64,000 bases of DNA from contig CAWFTP010000003.1 in the NCBI GenBank assembly GCA_963818885.1, positions 1,240,001 to 1,304,000 on the forward strand, written 5' to 3'. The position numbers and the translations under genes are program-made. This DNA comes from DATFDN01 sp963818885. GTDB lineage: Bacteria > Pseudomonadota > Alphaproteobacteria > Acetobacterales > Acetobacteraceae. Below, in pieces: positions 37,810 through 48,685 of the stretch (within the stretch, counting starts at the first letter, position 1; every line of letters starts with the position of its first letter). The notes below the pieces were generated by a model that was not told the DNA's origin, ran no database searches, and saw nothing but the letters and a program-made list of their open reading frames with translations.

Positions 37810-38204
37810 TAGGACTTTTGCGCGGGGCGGACAGCGTTGCGACCGCAACCTTCACCGTCATGCCCGGGCTTGTCCCGGGCATCCACGTCGTTGCTCGCCG
37901 CCAAGGAAGACGTGGATGGCCGGACCAAGTCCGGCCATGACGGTGGGTCGTGGGCGGCCCGCGCGGCTTCAACACCCGGCGGCGCCAGCTCAGCGCGCCA
38001 GTGGCATTGCAACGCGCCCTGTTCCAGCCGCACGGGGTCGCGGAGGAGCCCTTCGGCGACCAGGGCCGCGACCGCATCGGCCAGCTCGGCATCGGTGAAC
38101 GCCGTGCCCGTGCGCCGGCGAATCCCGGCGAATCCCTCCTCAGCGGTGTCGGCGCGCAAGCCTGTCCGTGCTGCTGCCAGCACCGTCTCGCGGGCATCCA
38201 TCAC
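37809..38204 (-). CDS. Small protein between carA and carB, tail derived from a REP element
   Basis: A 131-aa frame whose ATG overlaps the carA stop (TGATG) and whose stop touches the carB ATG, implying translational coupling. The first about 75 residues look like a real small globular protein: TVLAAARTGLRADTAEEGFAGIRR, then TDAELADAVAALVAEGLLRDPVRLEQGALQCHW, winged-helix-like. The remainder (SWPDLVRPSTSSLAASNDVD and on) is the translation of a palindromic repeat at 37854-37944, so the original C-terminus was probably elsewhere. I do not recognise the family. Confidence 0.65.
   Translation of the reverse strand: MMDARETVLAAARTGLRADTAEEGFAGIRRRTGTAFTDAELADAVAALVAEGLLRDPVRLEQGALQCHWRAELAPPGVEAARAAHDPPSWPDLVRPSTSSLAASNDVDARDKPGHDGEGCGRNAVRPAQKS
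37854..37944. repeat. Long REP/BIME-like palindrome within the car operon
   Basis: The 91-bp element has outer arms ACCGTCATG/CATGACGGT and inner arms ATCCACGTC/GACGTGGAT. Each half has its own hairpin (CCCGGGCTTGTCCCGGG; GGCCGGACCAAGTCCGGCC). It lies in the 3' part of the small ORF between carA and carB. A degenerate half copy lies near 33985-34005. Confidence 0.85.
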
Positions 38205-39550
38205 CGCCCCTCCATCAACGCCACAAACCGGTGGAACAGGTGGTGGCTGTCGGTGGGGCCGGGGCTGGCCTCGGGGTGGTACTGGACGCTGAACACTGGG
38301 CGGTCGATGAGCGCGATCCCCTCGTTGGAGCCGTCGAACAGGCTCACATGCGTCACGCGGGCGATCTTCGGCAGCGTCTCGGCATCAACCGCGAAGCCGT
38401 GGTTCTGGCTGGTGATCTCGACCTTGCCGGTCGCCAGCTCCTTCACCGGCTGGTTGGCGCCGCGATGACCGCGGTCGAGCTTGTAGGTCTTCGCCCCGAG
38501 CGCCAGCGCGAGCAGCTGATGGCCGAGGCAGATCCCGAACAGCGGCACCCCCGCTTCCAGTACCGCCTGGATCGGCGGGACGGCGTATTCGGCGGTCGCC
38601 GCCGGGTCGCCCGGCCCGTTCGACAGGAACACGCCGTCCGGGCGGTGACGCAGTATGTCCTCGGCGGTCGCCATCGCCGGTACTACTGTCACCCGGCAGC
38701 CGGCCGAAGCGAGGCAGCGCAGGATGTTGCGCTTGGCCCCGTAGTCGACGGCGACGACGTGATGCCGCGGCGCGGTCTGCCGGCCCGTGCCGGCGGGCCA
38801 GGCCCACTCCGTCTCATCCCATTCGTAGGTTTGCCGGCAGGAGACCTCCTGAGCGAGGTCCATGCCCTCGAGCCCCGGCCACGCGGCGGCCTGGGCGCGC
38901 AGCGCATCGAGATCAAAGCGTCCGTTGGCCGGGTAGGCGAGCACAGCGCTGGGCGGGCCGCCGTCGCGCACGCGGATCGTCACTGCCCGCGTATCCACCC
39001 CGGCGATCCCGACAACGCCCTGGGACCACAACCAAGCGTCGAGGCGCTGCGCCGCGCGCCAGTTCGACGCCTCGGTGACGTCCTGCTTCACCACGAGGCC
39101 GCGCGCGGCGATGGTGCCGGTCTCGACGTCCTCGGGATTGGCGCCGACATTGCCGATATGCGGAAAGGTGAAGGTGATGAGCTGGCCGGCATAGGACGGG
39201 TCGGTCAGCGTCTCCTGGTATCCGGTCATGCCGGTGTTGAAGCAGACCTCGCCGACCGGCGCCGGATCGGCGCTGTGGGCGCCGAACCCCCGCCCCCAGA
39301 ACACGGCGCCGTCGGCCAGCACCAGAGCGGCATCGGCACCCTCCGGGGGTGCGCTTGGGTCCGTCGCGGCGTCGGGAGACAGGTCGGCTAGGACAAGGCC
39401 GGTTGCGGCGATGATGGACGGCCAGTGCCTGGAGGGAACGGCGCCGGCCTGCCGCCATTTGCGCACCGCCTCGGTGGTCACGCCGGCTAGCCGGGCGGCG
39501 GGCTCAGCCCCGCCCAGCCTTTCAATGATATCGTCCACGCTCGCTGGCAT
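38201..39550 (-). CDS. carA: Carbamoyl-phosphate synthase small subunit with N-terminal HTH-like domain
   Basis: A 449-aa protein. Residues about 1-60 (MPASVDDIIERLGGAEPAAR, then LAGVTTEAVRKWRQAGAVPSRHW) form a Cro-like helix-turn-helix, which standard CarA lacks. It is followed by a linker and the normal CarA: the CPSase N-domain (ALVLADGAVFWGRGFGA, FNTGMTGYQETLTDPSYAGQ) and a class I glutamine amidotransferase with the nucleophile in LFGICLGHQLLALALG and His-Pro-Glu in VQYHPEASPGP. It produces ammonia from glutamine for CarB. I recall NCBI naming such a module carph-isopro in some alphaproteobacteria. The HTH suggests DNA binding, perhaps feedback on its own operon, which is inferred. Confidence 0.93.
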   Translation of the reverse strand: MPASVDDIIERLGGAEPAARLAGVTTEAVRKWRQAGAVPSRHWPSIIAATGLVLADLSPDAATDPSAPPEGADAALVLADGAVFWGRGFGAHSADPAPVGEVCFNTGMTGYQETLTDPSYAGQLITFTFPHIGNVGANPEDVETGTIAARGLVVKQDVTEASNWRAAQRLDAWLWSQGVVGIAGVDTRAVTIRVRDGGPPSAVLAYPANGRFDLDALRAQAAAWPGLEGMDLAQEVSCRQTYEWDETEWAWPAGTGRQTAPRHHVVAVDYGAKRNILRCLASAGCRVTVVPAMATAEDILRHRPDGVFLSNGPGDPAATAEYAVPPIQAVLEAGVPLFGICLGHQLLALALGAKTYKLDRGHRGANQPVKELATGKVEITSQNHGFAVDAETLPKIARVTHVSLFDGSNEGIALIDRPVFSVQYHPEASPGPTDSHHLFHRFVALMEGR

Positions 39551-39573
39551 GCACGCGGATGTAGAGGAGGAAA

Positions 39574-39609
39574 TTTCCGGGCGCAATCCCGCGAATCGCG
39601 TCCCGGAAA
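39574..39609. promoter_or_regulatory. Inverted repeat just upstream of carA
   Basis: TTTCCGGG (39574-39581) and CCCGGAAA (39602-39609) are perfect 8-bp arms, 20 bp apart, ending 24 bp upstream of the carA ATG. The T/A runs are on the wrong side for an mscL terminator. It is a candidate operator, possibly for the HTH of CarA. Confidence 0.4.
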
Positions 39610-39616
39610 AAACTTC

Positions 39617-40084
39617 TCAGCCGCGCGGCGCCACGTGCGCGGTGTCGGGCGCCGCCGGTCCGATATCGCCGCCGCAATGCTTGCACCTGATGGCGGCGGG
39701 ACTCAGGTCGTCCGACAGGCAGAGCGGGCACGTTTTGGTGGGAGGCGGCTCACCGAACACCACCTTGCCCACCCGCGCCATGACGACCTTGTAGGGAAAG
39801 ACAATCAGGAAATAGACCACCGCCATGAAGATAATGAAGTAGATAATCGCCGAGATGAAGGCGCCGATATTGAGGTAGGTGCCGTCTCCGCCGCCTTTCA
39901 CGAGCTGCCAGCCGAACCCGGGCCCGTGGACGGTGCCTTGTGCCGAGGCGATCAGCGGGTTGATGATGTTGTCGGTGAACGCCTTCACCAGGTTGCTGAA
40001 GGCCAGGGCGACGACCAAGCCGACCGCGACGACGATGACATCGCCACGCATCAGGAAGTTCTTGAAGCCCTTCAGCATCGCCAT
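39617..40084 (-). CDS. mscL: Large-conductance mechanosensitive channel with C-terminal zinc ribbon
   Basis: A 155-aa protein. MLKGFKNFLMRGDVIVVAVGLVVALAFSNLVKAF is the MscL N-terminal helix and first transmembrane helix; the second is INIGAFISAIIYFIIFMAVVYFLIVFPY-like. After the usual channel end come Cys pairs C-P-L-C and C-K-H-C (TCPLCLSDDLSPAAIRCKHCGG), a rubredoxin-type zinc ribbon in the cytoplasm. It opens under membrane tension to release solutes. The ATG at 40084 follows GGAAGGAGA. It is divergent from yqeY and upstream of carA. Confidence 0.9.
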   Translation of the reverse strand: MAMLKGFKNFLMRGDVIVVAVGLVVALAFSNLVKAFTDNIINPLIASAQGTVHGPGFGWQLVKGGGDGTYLNIGAFISAIIYFIIFMAVVYFLIVFPYKVVMARVGKVVFGEPPPTKTCPLCLSDDLSPAAIRCKHCGGDIGPAAPDTAHVAPRG

Positions 40085-40199
40085 TTCTCCTTCCGGATCT
40101 GATGCGAGCGGATTGTTCAGCGCGCGTAATGCTAGCCACGCGGATGAGCCTCTTGAATCCCTAAATCGGCGTATAGCAATCACGATCGAAGGAGATGGC

Positions 40200-40659
40200 A
40201 TGGACCTGCGGGAACAATTCGCCGCTGCGTTGAAGGCTTCGATGAAGGCGGGCGACGCGGCGCGGACGTCCACGCTGCGCATGATCCTGGCGCGGGTGAA
40301 GGACGTGGACATCGCGGGCCGTCCGAAGGGGATCGACCGCGTGCCAGACGAAGAGATCGTCGGCGCCTTGCGTGGGATGGTGAAGTCGCGTCGCGAGTTC
40401 GATAGAGCTATACCGTCAGGGCAAGCGCCCCGACCTCGTCGCCAAGGAGGAGGCCGAAATCGCCGTGATCGAGGGCTTCCTGCCCCAACAGATGGACGCG
40501 GCGGCGCTGCAGGTCGCCGTAGCGGAGGCGGTGGCCGCGACAGGCGCGGCCTCGCCCAAGGACATGGGCAAGGTCATGGGGGCGCTGAAGGCGAAGCACG
40601 GGGCGGCGATCGACCTTTCCCGCGCGGGGCCGCTGGTCAAGGTGCAACTGGGCGGCTGA
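40200..40659 (+). CDS. GatB/YqeY domain protein, frameshifted by one extra base in this sequence
   Basis: A YqeY-type tRNA-amidotransferase-like helical protein. Frame one: MDLREQFAAALKASMKAGDAARTSTLRMILARVKDVDIA and so on to VKSRRE. At 40399-40400 GAGTTCGATAG occurs where GAGTCGATAG would read SIELYRQGKRPDLVAKEEAEIAVIEGFLPQQ, and the second frame then continues to the normal end (DMGKVMGALKAKHGAAIDLSRAGPLVKVQL). Removing one T gives 152 aa. The extra base is in a GAGTC (GANTC) motif. The ATG at 40200 follows AAGGAG. The stop overlaps dnaG as TGATG; yqeY-dnaG-rpoD is a common operon. Confidence 0.9.
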
Positions 40660-42434
40660 TGGCGCTCCCGCCCGGCTTTCTCGACGAGCTGCGGGCTCGT
40701 ACTCCGCTCGCCCCGCTGATCGGCAGGCGGACCCGGATCGAGCGCGCCGGGCGCCAATGGAAAGCGTGCTGTCCGTTCCACAACGAGAAGACGCCGAGCC
40801 TTTATATCTACGATGACCATTACCATTGCTTCGGTTGCGGCGCGCATGGCGATGCCATCACCTTCGTCATGCAGGCGGACGGCGCGAGCTTTCCCGAGGC
40901 GGTGGAACGCCTCGCGGGAGAGGCCGGGATGGAGGTGCCCCGGCCGACGCCGCAGGCGGAGGAGGCGGAGCGGCGGCGCCATGACCTGGTTGGCGCGCTC
41001 GCCCTGGCCGCGCAGAGCTTCCAACGGCGGCTGTTCCTGGCCGAGGGCAGGCGCGCGCTCGACTACCTGCTGGCGCGGGGCCTCACCGAGGAAACCATCC
41101 GCCGCTTCGGCCTCGGCTGGTCCGGCCCGGGACGCGGGGCCCTGACCGCCGAGCTCTCCGGCGCGGGCGTCGAGCTGGCGCTCATGGAAGAAGCCGGTCT
41201 GATCCGCACGGAGACCGAGGCCGGTCGGACCCGGGAGCTATTCTATGAGCGGGTGATATTCCCCATCCGAGACCGCGCGGGGCGAATCATCAGCTTCGGC
41301 GGGCGCCTCCTGGGCGACGGCCAGCCGAAATACGTCAACGGGCCGGAAACCGCGCTCTTTGCCAAGCGACGCGCGCTCTACGGGCTCGACCTCGCCCGCG
41401 CCGCGCGCACCGAGCGCGACATCGTCGTGGTCGAGGGCTACATGGACGTGATTGCCCTGCATCAGGCAGGCTTTCCGGGCGCGCTCGCCCCGCTCGGCAC
41501 CGCATTGACCGAGGAGCAGATCGAGGAACTCTGGCGCCTCTCCCCCGCCCCCATCCTATGCTTCGACGGCGATGCGGCGGGTCGGCGGGCGGCGACAAGG
41601 TCGGCCGAGATGGTGCTCCCGCGCCTCGGTCACGACCGAAGCCTGCGTTTCGCAAAGTTGCCCGAGGGCGATGATCCCGACACCCTCGTCCGCCGACAGG
41701 GGCCCGCTTCCTTGCGGGCGGTCCTCGATACAGCGCGGCCGCTCTCGGATGCGTTGTTCGACTTTCTACGGGAGGCGACGGGCGATACGGGGCCGGAGCA
41801 GCGCGCCGCCTTGCGCCGGCGGATCGACGAGACCACGAGGGCGATTCCAGATCGCGCGCTCTCCGCCGAGTACCGGCGCGCCCTGCTCGACCGCTTCTTC
41901 GCCCAGCGGTCGTTTCGGGGACGGCGGCGCCCCGTGGAGGCCCGCCGACCGGCCATCTCCGACGCGCTCACGCGCGACGAACGGGGCCGTATATTAACCG
42001 CCGTGTTGCTGGCCCATCCCTCGCTGCTGCGGGGCGTCGAGCACGCCTTCGCCGAGGTCGCGCTACCCGATCCCTGCGCCCGGTTGCGAAAAGCGTTGCT
42101 GGCATGGGCCGATCAGGCCGTCATGCTTGACTCACAGGCGCTCATCACCCACCTCACGAACTCTGGATTGGCGGTCGAGGCAGGAGAGGCGCTCGCGATG
42201 GCGCCTGTACCGTTGCCGGGTTTCGCCCAAGCCGATGCGATGCCGGGGGACGCCGAGGCGGGATGGTGGCACATTTTCGGCCTGATGCATCTCGGCCGGC
42301 TGCGCGAGGAGCTGGCCGCCGCCGAACGGGCCGCTCGCGAAAGCCTCGACGATGCCACCCAACGCCGGGTCATCGCGTTGCACGCTGCGTTGGAGAGGGT
42401 GGTGGCGACGGAGACCGATGAGCCGGCGGCGTGA
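40659..42434 (+). CDS. dnaG: DNA primase
   Basis: A 591-aa enzyme that makes RNA primers at the replication fork. It has the N-terminal zinc-binding domain CCPFHNEKTPSLYIYDDHYH plus CFGCGAHGD, the RNA-polymerase basic region, and the TOPRIM motif VVVEGYMDVIALHQAG with LCFDGDAAGRRAA (the DxD acidic residues). A C-terminal DnaB-interacting helical domain follows (from about residue 445). The length is normal. The start overlaps the yqeY stop. Confidence 0.95.
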   Translation: MALPPGFLDELRARTPLAPLIGRRTRIERAGRQWKACCPFHNEKTPSLYIYDDHYHCFGCGAHGDAITFVMQADGASFPEAVERLAGEAGMEVPRPTPQAEEAERRRHDLVGALALAAQSFQRRLFLAEGRRALDYLLARGLTEETIRRFGLGWSGPGRGALTAELSGAGVELALMEEAGLIRTETEAGRTRELFYERVIFPIRDRAGRIISFGGRLLGDGQPKYVNGPETALFAKRRALYGLDLARAARTERDIVVVEGYMDVIALHQAGFPGALAPLGTALTEEQIEELWRLSPAPILCFDGDAAGRRAATRSAEMVLPRLGHDRSLRFAKLPEGDDPDTLVRRQGPASLRAVLDTARPLSDALFDFLREATGDTGPEQRAALRRRIDETTRAIPDRALSAEYRRALLDRFFAQRSFRGRRRPVEARRPAISDALTRDERGRILTAVLLAHPSLLRGVEHAFAEVALPDPCARLRKALLAWADQAVMLDSQALITHLTNSGLAVEAGEALAMAPVPLPGFAQADAMPGDAEAGWWHIFGLMHLGRLREELAAAERAARESLDDATQRRVIALHAALERVVATETDEPAA

Positions 42435-42478
42435 GTTCCCTTGATTAGACACCCAGAATTGCCGGAGTGCGCTGAGAC

Positions 42479-44413
<1,935 letters not shown>

Positions 44414-44422
44414 GCGGCCGAC

Positions 44423-44980
44423 ATGGAGCCGGTGGTCCGCGTCGCAGTGACGGTGACGTTCCTGCGGATGGACCGCCGCCCTTCCGGCGCGGTTCCTTCG
44501 CTGCCCCCCGGCTGCCAGGTGGTGCGGGTCATCGCCTGCACCGTCGGCTTCTACCGCTACCTCTATGATACGGTGGGCGCGGCGTATGTGTGGTGGCTCC
44601 GGCGGACCATGTCGGACGCCGAGCTCGGCACGCTGCTCGGCGATCCGCGGGTATCGATCCATGTGCTCTATTCCGGCGGCGAGCCGGCCGGGTTCTTCGA
44701 GCTCGACGAACGTGCCTGGCCGGAGGTCAATCTCAGCTATTTCGGCCTGCTGCCGCACGCCGTTGGCACCGGGATCGGCTTCGCCTTCCTGAGCCAGGCA
44801 GTCTCTATCGCCTGGCGTCCCGGCGCGCGCGGCATGACGGTGAACACCTGTACCGCGGATCATCCGCGCGCCCTCCCCACCTATCTGCGCGCCGGCTTCC
44901 GCCCGGTCCGCCAGGTCCGCGAGACATGGAACGTGCCCTTGCGGCTGGGCCTCGTGATCCCCGCCCACCTGCGCGGTTGA
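44423..44980 (+). CDS. GNAT family N-acetyltransferase
   Basis: A 185-aa protein. The acetyl-CoA-binding region is LSYFGLLPHAVGTGIGFAFLSQAVSIAW, followed by VNTCTADHPRALPTYLRAGFRPVRQVRET, the C-terminal GNAT pattern (HPRALxxYxRAGF). The substrate is unknown. The ATG at 44423 is 9 bp after the rpoD stop, so it may ride on rpoD transcripts. It is convergent with the fused ABC transporter. Confidence 0.85.
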   Translation: MEPVVRVAVTVTFLRMDRRPSGAVPSLPPGCQVVRVIACTVGFYRYLYDTVGAAYVWWLRRTMSDAELGTLLGDPRVSIHVLYSGGEPAGFFELDERAWPEVNLSYFGLLPHAVGTGIGFAFLSQAVSIAWRPGARGMTVNTCTADHPRALPTYLRAGFRPVRQVRETWNVPLRLGLVIPAHLRG

Positions 44981-44982
44981 GG

Positions 44983-47900
44983 CTACCCCACCCCTGCCAT
45001 CTGTCGCCCCACCAGCCGTGCGTACACGCCCCGTCGGGCCAGCAGCGTCGAATGGTCGCCCGCCTCAACCACGCGCCCGCCGTCCAGCACGACGATCATG
45101 TCCGCGTCACGGATCGTCGACAGACGGTGCGCGGCGACGATCGTCGTACGGTCGCGCATCAGCCCATCGAGCGCCTCGCGCACCGCGATCTCGCTCAGCG
45201 TGTCGAGATGCGAGGTCGCCTCGTCGAGCACCAGAACCGGCGCGTCCTTCAAGAAGGCGCGGGCAATCGCGACCCGCTGCCGCTGCCCACCCGATAATGC
45301 GACGCCGCGCTCACCCACGCGTGTCGCGAGCCCCTCCGGCAGGCCCGCGATGAAATCCCCCAGCGCCGCCTGGCGCAGCGCGTGCATCACTGCCTCGTCA
45401 GAGGCATCCGGCCGGGCGAGTCGCACGTTCGCCTCCAGCGTGTCGTCGAACAGGTACGTGTCCTGCGCGACCAGCGCAATGCGCTCGCGAAGCCCGTCCA
45501 ACCGCAGCTCGCGCAGATCGAAGCCATCCAGCCGGATCGCTCCTAAGTCCGGGTCCCAGAAACGCAGCAGCAGCGCGGCGAGCGTGGTCTTGCCAGCGCC
45601 CGACGGACCTACAAGCGCGATCGTTGCGCCCGGCGGCACCGTGAACCCGACCTGGCGCAGGGCCGGGCGATGCCGGCCCGGATAGGTGAAGGTCACATCC
45701 TCGAAGGCGATCGCCGATCCGCCAACCGGCGTTGAAGGCTCGAGCGGACCATCGACGATCGCCACCGGCTCCGCTTCCACAACGCGTAAGCGCCGCGTGG
45801 ACGCGATCGTGTCGGCAAGCTGCCGCCCGGCCTGCGCGATCTCGGAAACCGGCAGGAACGCCGCGACGGATAGCAGGATCAGCAGCGCAAGCATCGGCGG
45901 CGCGATCCAGCCCGCGCGCACCAGCGGCGCGCCCGCCGCGGCGATCGCGAGCCCGCCCAGTCCCGTCGCCACCTCCAGCAGCACGCCCTGGCGCGTGATG
46001 TCGGCCAGCATCGCGAGACGCATGTCCTGGTACCGCGCCGCCAGCGCGACGAAGGCGGCGCGCCGTCGCCCCGTCGCCTCGAAGGCGATCAGCTCGACCA
46101 GCCCCTGGATCGACTCCGTCGCATGAGCGCTCAACTCACCCAGCGTGGCCCGCGCCGCCGAGGCCAGCGTGTCGATCCGCCGCCGCCCGCGCAGCGGCGC
46201 CGCGCCGGCGTAGAGCAGGAACGGCGCCAGCGCGAGCGCCAACGGCCATGCCATCCACGCCAGCGCGAACAGCACGCACAGCGGCACCAGCACCGCGACG
46301 AAAGCCGGCGCGATCGTGTGGGCGTAGAAATACTCCACCGTCTCGATGTCCTGCGTCGCCAGCGCGACCAAGTCGCCCGAGCGCCGGCGCAGCAGATAGG
46401 CGGGCGCGAGCCGATCCAGCACGGCGAACAGCCGCACCCGCATCTCGGCCAGCAGCTTGTATGCCATGTCGTGCGCGAGCCATGACTCGAGCCAGTGCAG
46501 CAGCCCGGCCAGCGGCGCGACGCATAGCAGCGCGATCAGCAGCCCTCGCGTGTGCCCGCCCGACCGAACCGCGCCGATCGCGAACGCGCCCAGCACGCCG
46601 ACTCCGATGAAAGCCGCGACCCGCCCGATGCCGCACAGCACGGTCACGCAAAGCGTCACGCGCCAGGGCCGCACGAAGCCCAGCAAGGTACGCAGCGTCT
46701 CGCGCCAGCCGACATTCGCGGCGTCCTCGGTGAGGCCGCGCGGCGCCGCCACCGTGAGCGCCTCCTCCGCCTCCGCCGGGTACGGCGGCAGGTCGATCGC
46801 GATGTCGGCAGTACGCTCGGCAAGCTGCGGCCGCATCAGCCGCGCATACGGGCCATCTTGCGCGATCAGCTCGGCGTGCGTGCCGGCGTCGGCCACCGCG
46901 CCGTCCGCCAGCACCAGGATGCGATCGGCGCCGATCACACTGGAGAGCCGGTGCGCCAGGACCAACGTCGTGCGCCCGACCATCACCCGGTCGAGCGCCC
47001 CCTGGATCTCCGCCTCGTTCTCCGCGTCCACCGACGACAGCGCCTCGTCCAGCACCAAGATCGGCGCGTCGCGCAGCAGCGCGCGGGCGATCGCGAGGCG
47101 CTGGCGCTGCCCGCCGGAGAGGCGCGTCCCCCGCTCGCCGACGATGGTATCGTAGCCCTCGGGCAGCGCCAGGATGTAGTCGTGCGCGTTGGCGGCGCGC
47201 GCGGCGGCCTCGATCTCCGCCCGGCTCGCCTCCGGCCGGCCGAGCCGAAGATTCTCCTCGACCGAGGCATGAAACAGCATCGTGTCCTGCGATACCACGG
47301 CGATCATCCGCCGCACTGCGCCGGGATCGAGCGAACGCAGGTCACGGCCGCCGATCCGCACCGCGCCCGCGTCGGGATCGTGCAGGCGCAGCAGCAGCCG
47401 CACGATCGTCGACTTCCCCGCCCCGCTCTCCCCCACCACGCCGACCCGCTCGCCCGGGGCGACGGCGAACGTCATCTCCCGGTGCGCCGGCCGCCGCGCG
47501 CCGGGATAGGCGAAGTGCACGTTGTCGAAGGTGATGGCGGGGGCGGCTTGCGGCCCGCTCCCCCTACGCCCTCCCGCAAGGGGAGGGGGAGTTACGTTTG
47601 AGAGTCCCCCCTCCCCTTGCGGGAGAGGGATAGAGGGAGGGGCCGGCGCCGTGACCTCCGCCCCCATCAGCGCATGAATCCCCGCTGCGGCGGACTGGCC
47701 CACCATCCCCTGGTGCAATACCGCGCGCAGGTCGCGCAGCGGGCGGAAGATCTCGGTTCCCGCCATCAGCACGATCAGGAGCGCCTCCAGGCTCATCAGC
47801 CCGTGCTGCACGCGCCACACGCCGAGCGCGAGCGCCGCCGCCGCGCCCAGTGCCGTGCCCAGGTCCGTCACACCGCGTGTCGCGACGCTCAGCGACAGCA

Positions 47901-48603
47901 CCCAGAACGTGCCCAGCGAGAGCGCGCGCGCCCGCGCGGCGAGGCGGCGGCCGAAGGCGCCGCTCTGGCCGAAGGCCTTCAGCGTCGGCAGCCCCTGCAC
48001 GCCATCGAGGAACTCCTCGCCAAACGATTTCAGCGCGCGTTGCTGCGCGCGTGACGCTTCGGCGCTCCTCGCATGCACGGCGGCGGGCAGGAACAGCGTG
48101 AACAGCGCCGCGCCCAGCATCACCGCGGCGACCGGCAGGTCCCAGAACGCGATGAAGCCGAAGATGGCGAGCGGCGCGCAGATAGCGATGGTCACCTGCG
48201 GCAAATACTGGCCGAAGAAGCTCTGCAGCTGCTCGACGCCGTCCACCATCGACAGCATCACCCCGCCGGTGCGCTCGGCGCCAAACCAGGCGGGACCGAG
48301 TGCCACGATCCTGTCGAACAGCAGCCCGCGCAGCACCGTCTGCACCCGCGTCGCGGTGCGGTGCGCGATCATCGTGCGGGCATCGTCGAAGACCGCGCGC
48401 AGCATGATGCACGCCGCCGCCGCGAGCAGCGGCGCGACCAGCGCCGCCGTCGGCGCCCCGCGGAACACGCCGGCGAGGAACCGGCCGAGGAAGACGAACC
48501 GGGCGATCCCGACCGCCAGCGCCGCCAGGCCCAGCAGCACGGAGGCGCCGATCCGCCCCCGCAGCCCGCGCGTCAGGCGCCACAGCCGCAGATCGAAATA
48601 CAT
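44983..48603 (-). CDS. Fused tandem ABC exporter, CydDC-like (two TMD-NBD halves in one chain)
   Basis: A protein of 1206 aa from the ATG at 48603. Half 1 has six membrane helices (to about residue 310), then an NBD with Walker A GESGAGKST, signature LSGGQRQRLA and ILVLDEALSSVDAENE. Half 2 (from about residue 640) has SLAHDMAYKLLAEMRVRLF, an NBD with GPSGAGKTT, LSGGQRQRVA and VLVLDEATSHLDT. The fold order and sequence feel resemble CydD-CydC (thiol exporter needed for cytochrome bd assembly), but no cydAB is adjacent and a general drug or lipid exporter cannot be ruled out. A REP element is translated in the TMD1-NBD1 linker (PSIPLPQGEGGLSN, then PPPLAGGRRGSG). Confidence 0.88.
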   Translation of the reverse strand: MYFDLRLWRLTRGLRGRIGASVLLGLAALAVGIARFVFLGRFLAGVFRGAPTAALVAPLLAAAACIMLRAVFDDARTMIAHRTATRVQTVLRGLLFDRIVALGPAWFGAERTGGVMLSMVDGVEQLQSFFGQYLPQVTIAICAPLAIFGFIAFWDLPVAAVMLGAALFTLFLPAAVHARSAEASRAQQRALKSFGEEFLDGVQGLPTLKAFGQSGAFGRRLAARARALSLGTFWVLSLSVATRGVTDLGTALGAAAALALGVWRVQHGLMSLEALLIVLMAGTEIFRPLRDLRAVLHQGMVGQSAAAGIHALMGAEVTAPAPPSIPLPQGEGGLSNVTPPPLAGGRRGSGPQAAPAITFDNVHFAYPGARRPAHREMTFAVAPGERVGVVGESGAGKSTIVRLLLRLHDPDAGAVRIGGRDLRSLDPGAVRRMIAVVSQDTMLFHASVEENLRLGRPEASRAEIEAAARAANAHDYILALPEGYDTIVGERGTRLSGGQRQRLAIARALLRDAPILVLDEALSSVDAENEAEIQGALDRVMVGRTTLVLAHRLSSVIGADRILVLADGAVADAGTHAELIAQDGPYARLMRPQLAERTADIAIDLPPYPAEAEEALTVAAPRGLTEDAANVGWRETLRTLLGFVRPWRVTLCVTVLCGIGRVAAFIGVGVLGAFAIGAVRSGGHTRGLLIALLCVAPLAGLLHWLESWLAHDMAYKLLAEMRVRLFAVLDRLAPAYLLRRRSGDLVALATQDIETVEYFYAHTIAPAFVAVLVPLCVLFALAWMAWPLALALAPFLLYAGAAPLRGRRRIDTLASAARATLGELSAHATESIQGLVELIAFEATGRRRAAFVALAARYQDMRLAMLADITRQGVLLEVATGLGGLAIAAAGAPLVRAGWIAPPMLALLILLSVAAFLPVSEIAQAGRQLADTIASTRRLRVVEAEPVAIVDGPLEPSTPVGGSAIAFEDVTFTYPGRHRPALRQVGFTVPPGATIALVGPSGAGKTTLAALLLRFWDPDLGAIRLDGFDLRELRLDGLRERIALVAQDTYLFDDTLEANVRLARPDASDEAVMHALRQAALGDFIAGLPEGLATRVGERGVALSGGQRQRVAIARAFLKDAPVLVLDEATSHLDTLSEIAVREALDGLMRDRTTIVAAHRLSTIRDADMIVVLDGGRVVEAGDHSTLLARRGVYARLVGRQMAGVG
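47573..47640. repeat. REP palindromes translated inside the fused ABC exporter gene
   Basis: CCCTCCCGCAAGGGGAGGGGG and CCCCCCTCCCCTTGCGGGAGA-type arms fold on each other. The element is in frame (68 bp region within an open frame) and lies between the first membrane domain and first nucleotide-binding domain, where extra residues are tolerated. Confidence 0.75.
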
Positions 48604-48685
48604 GTCGGCAAGGATAGGGGGCGCGGGTTCACGGCGGAAGCCGCCCGGTGTAAGCGTCGGGCAAGGCTCCCGGGAGACGACAATA

